Part shown: piece by piece, positions 6,554 to 12,303 of the stretch
Layout of the letters: the number at the start of each line of letters is the position of its first letter
How positions within the stretch are numbered: the stretch's first letter is position 1
From: a virus
Strand: one strand, 5' to 3'
Virus record (IMG/VR): IMGVR_UViG_3300018080_000307
Location: 1 to 40,556 of that record
Length of the DNA: 40,556 nt
Program-made: the position numbers and the translations under genes
Notes under the pieces: model-generated
Database searches by the model: none
Seen by the model: only the letters and a program-made list of their open reading frames with translations
What the model was told of the DNA's origin: nothing

Positions 6554-7763
6554 TCTGTACCACCGCAAACCTTGGACCGTCCTCAATGGCAAACCATAGT
6601 TTCTTTGCCCAGTGTCGGCCCTCTCTATTTTTCCTGGTATACAGCTGCGCCTCACCACTTTGCTGGTTCGGGTTATCGCGTTCGGTGTAATAGGCGTCAC
6701 GGTAAAGAAAAACCACGGTATCTAAGTTCTCCTCAATCTGCCCCGAATCCCGTAAGTCCATAAGTTCAGGGTGTTTATCGCTACGCCTTTCAACTAGCCG
6801 ATTAAGTTGTATGCACATAGCCGAACAACAATTCAACTCTTTAGCGATGTCCCTTAAATTCCGCGTGATTACTCCTAGCCTTTGAACTTCGCTGTCCAAC
6901 TTGTCCCGTAATAATCTGATGTGATCGACAATCAGCAAATCCAACCCGCCATGTTTGTCAGCAATCCGGCGACACTGGCTTGCCAGTTCCAGGCTTGTCA
7001 TTGGCTGTTCAAAAACGTACAAATTTTCTAACTCCTCAACCGTCGTAAACGCCACATCAAACCGCTTATCATCGGGCTCTGCATACCGTAAGGATGCTCC
7101 GGCGTAGGCTGATACCATTCTTCCAATCCACCTATCTGCGGCCATTTCGCCACTCCAGACGACGACAACACCTTCTCGGGCAACATGGGAACTTATTTGC
7201 GCCATCAATTGTGACTTACCCATACTCGGCCTCGCCGCTAAACCAAAACCTTCTTTTCGCCGGAGCATCCCTACGGCATCCAGGTTACTGAACCCGCACT
7301 CGATGATTTCATTTTGCTGGTTTCCCAGGTTCTCCTTTAGCGTTTGTACTAAATCTGCCACGACTAAACCGTTTTTACTTAATGACGGTAGTCTGACAGA
7401 TGCTATGGCTTTTTCTACTCCTGCCGCATCCCCGTTGATGGCCTTGCTAGCCATGTCCTTGGCAAGCAGTAAACCTTTGCGGCAGATGTAAGCCTCTTCA
7501 ACACGGTGTACTAACTCCTCGAATAAGTGCGATAAATAAACCGCCGTGCCATTGAAAAACCATTCCATCACCCATTCGTCACCTTCTAACCATTCTCTGC
7601 CTTCTTCCTGGTATTTCAACATTTGTTGAAACGCCTCCCTGCATTGAACATCCAGGAAGTAATCAGGTGTCAGGTGCTGTGCGTACCGCCAGTATTCCGG
7701 GGACACCGCCAGGGTTGCGATGATAGCGGTTTCGGCATCAAGGTTTTGGGGTAGCTTTTCCAT
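6546..7763 (-). CDS. dnaB: Replicative DNA helicase, DnaB family
   Basis: Hexameric 5'-3' helicase that unwinds the phage replication fork. The N-terminal domain begins with the typical NLDAETAIIATLAVSPEYW. The RecA-like domain has Walker A in AARPSMGKSQ (about residue 180), Walker B in LLIVDHIRLL and later DnaB motifs around QLNRLVERRSDKHPELMDLR, DSGQIEENLDTVVFLYRD and YTRKNREGR. Its 405 residues are slightly short for bacterial DnaB (about 450-470) but normal for phage versions. The ATG at 7761-7763 follows GAGGAGG; a GTG at 7778 would overlap that Shine-Dalgarno. It starts inside the zinc-ribbon gene (26-bp overlap). No separate primase domain is seen. Confidence 0.92.
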   Translation of the reverse strand: MEKLPQNLDAETAIIATLAVSPEYWRYAQHLTPDYFLDVQCREAFQQMLKYQEEGREWLEGDEWVMEWFFNGTAVYLSHLFEELVHRVEEAYICRKGLLLAKDMASKAINGDAAGVEKAIASVRLPSLSKNGLVVADLVQTLKENLGNQQNEIIECGFSNLDAVGMLRRKEGFGLAARPSMGKSQLMAQISSHVAREGVVVVWSGEMAADRWIGRMVSAYAGASLRYAEPDDKRFDVAFTTVEELENLYVFEQPMTSLELASQCRRIADKHGGLDLLIVDHIRLLRDKLDSEVQRLGVITRNLRDIAKELNCCSAMCIQLNRLVERRSDKHPELMDLRDSGQIEENLDTVVFLYRDAYYTERDNPNQQSGEAQLYTRKNREGRHWAKKLWFAIEDGPRFAVVQND

Positions 7764-7941
7764 TGGCCTCCTCAGCACACACGTGACATTTCATCTTCTT
7801 CGGTATAGCACTTCCCCAGGACCCGTAACGTATCTGTTTCAACAGGTGCCCGTTGGGGCAGTAAACCTGTTTCCAGAGGCCAGCGCCTTTTTTGACGACG
7901 GGGGTTACCCACTTGTAAGGTAATTTATTTTTACGTTTCAT
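7738..7941 (-). CDS. Small zinc-ribbon protein (67 aa)
   Basis: Cys/His pattern CPNGH near residue 28 and CHVC near 52 suggests a single zinc ribbon. The protein is basic, with KRKNKLPYKW at the N terminus, consistent with nucleic-acid binding. Start and upstream stop overlap as ATGA, and its end overlaps the helicase start by 26 bp, so it is translationally linked to the helicase. A helicase-loading or primase-like accessory function is possible but not shown. Confidence 0.6.
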   Translation of the reverse strand: MKRKNKLPYKWVTPVVKKGAGLWKQVYCPNGHLLKQIRYGSWGSAIPKKMKCHVCAEEANGKATPKP

Positions 7942-8069
7942 CGTTTATCCTTATCAGGGTGTCTATTTCTGCCCAAAATCGCCCTACGAGCTTCTGGAAG
8001 CGTCCTGGAGCGTTTTAGCATACGGTACAGTACCCCAAAACACCCTATATTACCGTACAATCTAGCCAT
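7938..8069 (-). CDS. Small basic protein (43 aa)
   Basis: The ATG at 8067-8069 lies seven bases after the previous stop. The reading begins MARLYGNIGCFGVLYRMLKR and ends RHPDKDKR, with ATGA overlap to the zinc-ribbon gene. The longer frame opening at 8162 is rejected since it lies inside the upstream gene. No clear Shine-Dalgarno is seen, so expression likely relies on coupling. The coding DNA contains GTACGGTA-like palindromes that recur in regulatory regions. Confidence 0.45.
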   Translation of the reverse strand: MARLYGNIGCFGVLYRMLKRSRTLPEARRAILGRNRHPDKDKR

Positions 8070-8076
8070 AATTATA

Positions 8077-8283
8077 CTAATCACGCCTATATAAATCCCG
8101 AATGTTGTACCAGGCCTGCTTCCACCACGGCAGCACGAGCTGCCCGACAACCCAGACGCCATCCGGCATCGCCTTGGCTACCAGTTCTTCGGCTTCCTGC
8201 AGGCTGTCAGCCAGAAGGTTGGGGCCGGTGTAGCGCTTGCCGTTTATTATTCTTTCGGTAGTAAATATTGTTTTCAGTGGCAT
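8077..8283 (-). CDS. Hypothetical protein (68 aa)
   Basis: No family recognised. The ATG at 8281-8283 has GGGAG nine bases upstream and is preferred over a GTG at 8310. The product starts MPLKTIFTTERIINGKRYTG, has an acidic helix (LLADSLQEAEELVAKAM) and a Trp-rich C terminus (WWKQAWYNIRDLYRRD). The general form resembles small phage proteins of the replication block. Confidence 0.55.
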   Translation of the reverse strand: MPLKTIFTTERIINGKRYTGPNLLADSLQEAEELVAKAMPDGVWVVGQLVLPWWKQAWYNIRDLYRRD

Positions 8284-8372
8284 TGAAAACTTCTCCCTAA
8301 TTGTTTTCACTGGGAAAGCAGGTCACCAGGTCATCCACTCTCGCCAATCCTCGTAACTGGTGTGGCCCGCAG

Positions 8373-8451
8373 TGGAGCAGGCGGGAATCGAACCCGCGTA
8401 TCCCGGGAGCCCTTCGGCTTTACCAGGGATCGACACCATGATAACTGCCCC
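8373..8451 (-). tRNA. tRNA-like element (degenerate or pseudo-tRNA)
   Basis: On the minus strand a perfect T arm, GCGGGTTCGATTCCCGC, is followed by CTGCTCC and A, and GGGGCAG 79 bases upstream pairs with CTGCTCC (seven pairs, one G-U). A short D stem ATC/GAT enclosing a loop with GG fits after it. The middle does not fold as a normal anticodon arm: CCCTGG.TAAAG.CC..AGGG is the best hairpin. No CCA is encoded. The 5' 32 bases are also the end of the neighbouring coding gene. It may be a decayed tRNA, a tRNA mimic, or a captured tRNA 3' end; identity and charging cannot be assigned. Confidence 0.4.
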
Positions 8452-8650
8452 AAGGTGTTTCGATGTCCAGCCAATCGAACAAAAAAGCAAACGGATAAAT
8501 AATCGGCCAGCCCAAAGCAGTCAACACCATCGCTAACTTGTTGTTCCTGTCATCCCAGCAACTGGACACCATGTAGCCCAGAAGCGCAGAAGCAACCACC
8601 ACGTACAACCAGGCTGTACCGAAATAATAAAATCTCTTAATCCACTTCAT
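8420..8650 (-). CDS. Small membrane protein (76 aa, two TM segments)
   Basis: Two hydrophobic segments (about 12-28, AWLYVVVASALLGYMV, and 41-60, MVLTALGWPIIYPFAFLF) joined by a charged loop (WDDRNNKL). The N terminus is positively charged (KWIKR). It overlaps the upstream gene by 14 bp. Its last eleven codons run into the tRNA-like element at 8373..8451, which suggests the C terminus was reshaped by that element. Function unknown. Confidence 0.6.
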   Translation of the reverse strand: MKWIKRFYYFGTAWLYVVVASALLGYMVSSCWDDRNNKLAMVLTALGWPIIYPFAFLFDWLDIETPWGSYHGVDPW

Positions 8651-8831
8651 TAATTTTTATGTCTCTTTTCTCAAACCTGATAGTACCTATCTGATCTCCG
8701 ATTTTATTACTGTGAACAATAAGATTTTCACCATATAATATCTCATCGTAAAACCATTTTATTGTTTCAGGATCATCGCCATGCATTATTTCACGCTCAT
8801 ACTCAAATACACCACTTAAAGTTATCTTCAT
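8637..8831 (-). CDS. Hypothetical protein (64 aa)
   Basis: No family recognised. The ATG at 8829-8831 overlaps the stop of the replication-initiator gene by one base (TGATG); a TTG one codon earlier is less likely. The product is alpha/beta with MKITLSGVFEYERE, an acidic middle (HGDDPETIKWFYDEILYG) and a C-terminal strand. It shares A/T-rich base use with the following gene. Confidence 0.55.
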   Translation of the reverse strand: MKITLSGVFEYEREIMHGDDPETIKWFYDEILYGENLIVHSNKIGDQIGTIRFEKRDIKINEVD

Positions 8832-9670
8832 CAATCAAATTCCTTGAACTCTTGTTCTTCGGGGACATCAGTTTTGTATTTATCCAACATCCCACTGACG
8901 TTAATCGGATTCCACCCACGCCCCACCCAATCCTTACAAACTGCGCGCCATCTTCCAACATCGTCGGGATCTCGCCCCACAATATCATCAATGTCTTGAT
9001 ACCAGGATTTCGCCGGATAACGGTGAACGGCACTCCGAAAAGCTTTTATAGCGGGAGGAAGTTTATTGTTCTTCTTCTCTTTCTTTGTCTCTGTCTCTGT
9101 CTCTATGCTACGCAGACATGCAGTGCTGCGTAGCAATCTGCTACGAAGATGCGGAGCGTACTTATTTACCCAGTCTGCGGCCCCCATAGCCCTTTTACGG
9201 CGATTACAGCTTCTACAAAGCAGTTGTAGGTTTTCTTCTATAGATTCTCCACCATGGCTAACCGGTATAATATGATCGTATTCTATATCTTGCTTTGAAC
9301 CACAGGCCTGACAAACGCCACAATCTCTTTTGAAAACCTTGTCTTTTAATTCTTTTGGAATATATCGATTTCCCCAATCTATGTCGTCCGGGGGCGACCA
9401 AGGGACTATAAAGCCTTTTTCCATCAATAGGTCTATTCTTACATCATTTTCGACATGCAGTTGATTTTGGATATATCCCGGATCGTTTGGGATTTTATTA
9501 TCAAGTTTGCTAGCCAGTAGAAATAATAAGCAAAGCTGCAATTTTAGATAATCAGGTAAACTGCAAAACCCATAATCAGATAGCAATGATACGTGAAATT
9601 TTATCCATGGAGGATTACGATCCTTATAATGTTGATATACGTGCCAATTCTTTATGGAGATAAATTCCAT
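8831..9670 (-). CDS. Replication-initiator-like protein with an inserted HNH nuclease domain
   Basis: The N terminus (about 1-95; IKNWHVYQHYKDRNPPWIKF, LLSDYGFCSLPDYLKLQLCL, LLASKLDNKIP) matches the winged-helix domain common in phage replication-initiator/replisome-organiser proteins. Residues about 108-165 form an HNH nuclease: CQACG, DHIIPVSHGGES, ENLQLLCRSCNRRKR. After a low-complexity linker (ETETETKKEKKNNK) the C-terminal part (WYQDIDDIVGRD to GWNPINVSGMLDKY) again looks like the initiator family tail. The whole is 279 residues. By position at the head of the early operon it probably opens the origin or loads the DnaB helicase. The HNH may be a domesticated homing-type insertion. AGGT precedes the ATG. 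Confidence 0.72.
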   Translation of the reverse strand: MEFISIKNWHVYQHYKDRNPPWIKFHVSLLSDYGFCSLPDYLKLQLCLLFLLASKLDNKIPNDPGYIQNQLHVENDVRIDLLMEKGFIVPWSPPDDIDWGNRYIPKELKDKVFKRDCGVCQACGSKQDIEYDHIIPVSHGGESIEENLQLLCRSCNRRKRAMGAADWVNKYAPHLRSRLLRSTACLRSIETETETKKEKKNNKLPPAIKAFRSAVHRYPAKSWYQDIDDIVGRDPDDVGRWRAVCKDWVGRGWNPINVSGMLDKYKTDVPEEQEFKEFD

Positions 9671-9752
9671 TACTATTACCTACTGTATATGTTTGTACCG
9701 TACAAAATGATTAAGGTAATAATACTTATCATAACCAGTGTACGGTTGTACC
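9671..9752. promoter_or_regulatory. Intergenic region with GTAC palindromes
   Basis: Between two early genes. It holds TTGTACCGTACAA (9693..9705, perfect arms around one base) and GTACGGTTGTAC (9740..9751). An 18-codon leader-like ORF (start MISIITLIILYG) can be read on the minus strand just before the initiator gene. No full promoter is visible. The palindromes may be binding sites of a phage regulator. Confidence 0.35.
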
Positions 9753-10025
9753 CTAATTCCCTGGAATATTAATATCAATATCCTTTAATATCATGTCATT
9801 TTGTGTGGTATATTTTATAAGGCGTTCCTCAATAACCTTATCAATATGACATACAACGAAAGTTTGATAACTGTCCAGCCAGTCGTTTAATCGGTCGCGA
9901 TAAAAAATAATGACCTCCTCGTCGTTGGGATTACGGAACTCGGCAGATGCACTGGATAAGTAATTGATTGCATCCTCAACCTTGGTGACAGTATTCAATA
10001 AAAATGTCTCGCACTCATCAATCAT
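9753..10025 (-). CDS. Hypothetical early protein (90 aa), first gene of the leftward operon
   Basis: No family recognised. The ATG at 10023-10025 is chosen for GAGG six bases upstream; an in-frame ATG at 10055 overlaps the -10 hexamer. The product is helical and acidic (MIDECETFLLNTVTKVEDAI, DEEVIIFYRDRLNDWLDSYQ). As the first gene after the strong leftward promoter it is a candidate early regulator or host-takeover protein; that is inference from position only. Confidence 0.6.
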   Translation of the reverse strand: MIDECETFLLNTVTKVEDAINYLSSASAEFRNPNDEEVIIFYRDRLNDWLDSYQTFVVCHIDKVIEERLIKYTTQNDMILKDIDINIPGN

Positions 10026-10053
10026 TTGGCACCTCACATTATGACTTGTGTCC

Positions 10054-10083
10054 ATTATATACGATAACACCGTATTTTGTCAA
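10054..10083 (-). promoter_or_regulatory. Main leftward early promoter with operator
   Basis: TTGACA (10078-10083) and TATAAT (10054-10059), perfect hexamers 18 bp apart on the minus strand. The perfect inverted repeat ATACGATAACACCGTAT (10059..10075) fills the spacer and touches the -10, so a bound repressor would block polymerase. It faces away from the XRE regulator gene, as in a lambda-like switch. Confidence 0.85.
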
Positions 10084-10151
10084 GATATTAACGTACAATT
10101 AATACCGGACTATCCATCCGGTATATGAGTGCAGTTTGATATGTACATATT

Positions 10152-10168
10152 CTACGATATTACTTGAC
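10152..10168. promoter_or_regulatory. Candidate operator half-match at the rightward promoter
   Basis: CTACGATATTACTTGAC shares the ACGATA..AC core with the perfect sites at 3801 and 10059 and overlaps the -35 of the plus-strand promoter. Its second arm is degenerate, so it would be a weaker site and could mediate autoregulation of the regulator gene. Confidence 0.4.
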
Positions 10169-10192
10169 ATTCTAAATTATTTCATGTAAAAT
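10164..10192 (+). promoter_or_regulatory. Rightward promoter for the XRE regulator
   Basis: TTGACA (10164-10169), 17-bp spacer, TAAAAT (10187-10192) on the plus strand, about 46 bp before the regulator ATG. It is divergent from the leftward early promoter, with about 80 bp between the two -35 boxes. Confidence 0.78.
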
Positions 10193-10238
10193 GATTTCAT
10201 TAGGTTGGATGGTAAGAATTAAATAAGGAGAGGGGAAC

Positions 10239-10658
10239 ATGGGACGGAGAAAAAAACCCCCGGAGGTAAAGGAGGTCGAGCAAAAGATCGCGAAATTCAT
10301 GGGTCGCAAGCTACGCCTCTACCGAAATAAAAAACTTTGGTCATTATACGACGTCGAGAAAATGACGGGCATCAGAGCATCGAGCCTTTCTGATTATGAA
10401 CGCGGCATTTATCCTTGTCCGATGGACAGACTCAAGAAACTAGCGGACCTATATAACGCTCCGCTTCAAGAATTCAATTACATTGAGCCAATCCCGCTAA
10501 GTGTTGATGTCAGGCGGATTGCAGAACAAATCATGGAATGGCCCCCTGAAAAGAGGGCTCATATAACTCGGGCGGTTTTGCTCTACCTGGATAACATCAA
10601 AGAAATAGCGCCACCCCTGGAAGGCGAGAAAGATGAAAGAGGAGCAGTACAAGATTGA
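10239..10658 (+). CDS. XRE-family (Cro/CI-like) transcriptional regulator
   Basis: Helix-turn-helix domain of the XRE/HTH_3 type at about residues 22-80: GRKLRLYRNKKLWSLYDVEK, GIRASSLSDYERGIYPCP, LKKLADLYNAPLQEF. The C-terminal part (80-139) is helical with no LexA-like peptidase motif, so SOS autocleavage is not indicated. AAGGAG is placed before the ATG. It is one of three plus-strand genes, with its own promoter, divergent from the leftward early operon. It is the best candidate to bind the ATACG-N7-CGTAT operators. This layout suggests a lytic/lysogenic or timing switch. Confidence 0.85.
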   Translation: MGRRKKPPEVKEVEQKIAKFMGRKLRLYRNKKLWSLYDVEKMTGIRASSLSDYERGIYPCPMDRLKKLADLYNAPLQEFNYIEPIPLSVDVRRIAEQIMEWPPEKRAHITRAVLLYLDNIKEIAPPLEGEKDERGAVQD

Positions 10659-10830
10659 GTGTGAGCTTTGTGAGAAACTGCGAAGGTTACCAATGGAAAA
10701 AAGATACTGTGCAGTTTGTAGAATAAAGATGTATCTTGCAGAACTACGTCACGAAGCATTGGAAAGCCTATTAGCCCAACACCGAGAACGCAATCGCTCC
10801 AATACCCGAAATCAGGGTTCCGATACCTAG
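10633..10830 (+). CDS. Small Cys-rich protein (65 aa), co-transcribed with the regulator
   Basis: Starts 26 bp inside the end of the regulator gene with GGCGAG upstream. It contains CELC (about 9-12) and CAVC (about 28-31), likely one zinc site, then a helix (MYLAELRHEALESLLAQH). The last 60 bp overlap the 3' end of the convergent XhlA-like gene in antisense. It may be a small modulator of the regulator. Function unknown. Confidence 0.5.
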   Translation: MKEEQYKIECELCEKLRRLPMEKRYCAVCRIKMYLAELRHEALESLLAQHRERNRSNTRNQGSDT

Positions 10831-11025
10831 CCACACCAGTTTATGTACTGCTTTTCTAAAACTCTCGTTTACTGATACCTTATAAATAAGCCCGCTTTCA
10901 GGATTACTATTCCCGTATATACACTCATGGATGTCTTTCACATCCTTAGCGGTACTCTCTTGTATCACTTCCATTCTGGTTAAGCGTTCTATGATTTCGT
11001 TTGCGTACTTTGGTGTTGCTCCCAT
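10771..11025 (-). CDS. XhlA-like membrane protein (possible lysis accessory)
   Basis: 84 residues: a helical N-terminal part (ANEIIERLTRMEVIQESTAK) followed by one C-terminal hydrophobic segment (KLVWLGIGTLISGIGAIAFSVLG). This order, amphipathic coil then C-terminal anchor, is that of haemolysin XhlA-type phage proteins which work with holins or at the membrane in lysis. It is the last gene of the leftward virion operon and runs convergently into the regulator unit, with 60-bp overlap. No terminator with a U-run is visible in the overlap. Confidence 0.6.
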   Translation of the reverse strand: MGATPKYANEIIERLTRMEVIQESTAKDVKDIHECIYGNSNPESGLIYKVSVNESFRKAVHKLVWLGIGTLISGIGAIAFSVLG

Positions 11026-11027
11026 GG

Positions 11028-11165
11028 TTACCTTCGCTTCCTTCGCTTCTTCCTATGGCGCTTCACTCTTTTCTTTTTCTTTCTCTTGTCTCTTTCATAA
11101 GTATCTTCATCGAAATATAACTTTGATTTTATAGGAACTACCGGGTGAAAATTATTCTGGGACAT
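11028..11165 (-). CDS. Very basic 45-residue peptide
   Basis: Hand-found ORF whose ATG (11163-11165) lies two bases after the stop of the LamG gene and whose stop lies two bases before the next ATG, so it fits exactly between two genes. The first 24 residues are ordinary (MSQNNFHPVVPIKSKLYF, then acidic DEDTYE); the last 21 are almost all Arg and Lys apart from one Asp, Val and His. There is no good Shine-Dalgarno. It may bind nucleic acid or condense DNA, or be a tail-associated peptide. No homologous family is recognised. Confidence 0.6.
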   Translation of the reverse strand: MSQNNFHPVVPIKSKLYFDEDTYERDKRKKKKRVKRHRKKRRKRR

Positions 11166-11167
11166 CG

Positions 11168-11830
11168 CTAGAACCAGATCACCTGGTTTCCCTTTGGTCC
11201 AAAACCGGCTAACTTCAATCCATTACCGCCGTTGTAAAGCTGCGTTCTCTCATCCGATGACAGGATACGGTTCCAGATGCCGACCTCATCAAGTGCGCCA
11301 CACATTCTACCAGCTACGCCCGTTCCACCAGCTCTTATTACATTTGCATTTGTTGCATAAGAACCGGTGTTCGTGGATGTTGCGCTTCCATCATCCACAA
11401 CATGGTAACCGGTACTTTCGGAATGGTCATACCAAAGCACTACATGGTGCCAGCCACCTGTTTCAACTGTTATTGAACTCCCGGAATCATCGGCGCCCCA
11501 CCAAACATTTCCTGTATTTGCATTAGTAGTAAGAGCAAATCTGAAATTATCTGTCTTATCAATAACGATATATGGCGGGCTGGAATCACCTGCTACTGCA
11601 TCCCAATACATCCAAAGACTGACAGTAAAATCTCCACCATCAAAGGTTACGGCGTCAGATGTGTATAGCCCGTCTGACGAATCCGTGCTGGCTATGGCAT
11701 TGCCAAGCTTCCCTTCCCGATAGCCAGTTGTCCCGTAGTCATCCAGGTCTGCGGTACCGATACTATCCACGCGGGTACCGCTGGCCTCATCCATTTTCCA
11801 GTAATGCTGTAATCCGGTTTTCAGTGACAT
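11168..11830 (-). CDS. LamG / concanavalin-like lectin-domain protein (tail fibre or receptor binding)
   Basis: 220 residues with the layout of a LamG-like jelly roll: HYWKMDEASGTRVDSIG, AVTFDGGDFTVSLWMYW, GGWHHVVLWYD, VAGRMCGALDEVGIWNRILS and DERTQLYNGGNG. The last three segments are the classic LamG_3 signature. It follows the tail-tip and a small tail protein, and starts in overlap with the preceding stop. The likely role is binding host surface carbohydrate as part of the tail tip or fibre. No chaperone domain is seen. Confidence 0.8.
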   Translation of the reverse strand: MSLKTGLQHYWKMDEASGTRVDSIGTADLDDYGTTGYREGKLGNAIASTDSSDGLYTSDAVTFDGGDFTVSLWMYWDAVAGDSSPPYIVIDKTDNFRFALTTNANTGNVWWGADDSGSSITVETGGWHHVVLWYDHSESTGYHVVDDGSATSTNTGSYATNANVIRAGGTGVAGRMCGALDEVGIWNRILSSDERTQLYNGGNGLKLAGFGPKGNQVIWF

Positions 11831-12294
11831 TACGAGCTCCTGGAAGTCTCCACACCAATCGAAACCCGTTCAATTACCAAACAAGCCTCCACATAAAACC
11901 TCAGCATGTCCTGGGCATTCAGGGTTGTTGTCCAGCTTGACAGGGTTGAATCGGCGTCATAGTCATCGCATGAAATCGCTGGGGGCGTGGATGCGGTTAT
12001 GCTATCTGTGTCGCTAGGTTGGTTGGTTCCGAAATCCGAGGATACTCTTTTCCAGATATCAACCGTGATATCTCCAACGGTATCCGCGTAGGTATAAACT
12101 GCATCAATAGAGCATTTATAAGGAATATGAACATCCACAAAGGAAGCGGTATCTATGGGGGCACCACCGCCGTCTATGACAACGGTAAAACCACTCTTCG
12201 CCAATTCGGTGATGTTATCTCGTACCTCTGTGTTGAAATTAGCCGCTGTGGGCGTTTCAGATGCTACCCAAGTCCTTGGGCCGTTATATGCCAT
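11830..12294 (-). CDS. Tail-associated protein (154 aa)
   Basis: Begins with the phage-fibre-like PRTWVASETPTAANFNTEVRDN, found in many small tail-fibre or tip proteins, then Ser/Thr/Asp-rich beta strands with IDAVYTYADTVGDITVDIWK. It sits between the tail-tip gene and the LamG gene, with one-base overlap to the latter. A structural or adhesin role is likely; the exact place in the tail is unknown. Confidence 0.65.
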   Translation of the reverse strand: MAYNGPRTWVASETPTAANFNTEVRDNITELAKSGFTVVIDGGGAPIDTASFVDVHIPYKCSIDAVYTYADTVGDITVDIWKRVSSDFGTNQPSDTDSITASTPPAISCDDYDADSTLSSWTTTLNAQDMLRFYVEACLVIERVSIGVETSRSS

Positions 12295-12303
12295 AACTTA
12301 CTC

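Noticed and set aside
6554-6700. N-terminal extension of the 61-residue gene to 6700
   Set aside because: It would lie wholly inside the helicase gene; the ATG at 6553 overlaps the helicase stop by only eight bases.
8373-8417. attP site within the tRNA-like T arm
   Set aside because: No integrase or recombinase gene was found anywhere in the genome, so integration at a tRNA cannot be supported.
9083-9105. Possible CRISPR or microsatellite from the GTCTCT repeats
   Set aside because: Unit of six bases with no spacers; it encodes the Glu-Thr linker of the HNH protein, so it is low complexity only.
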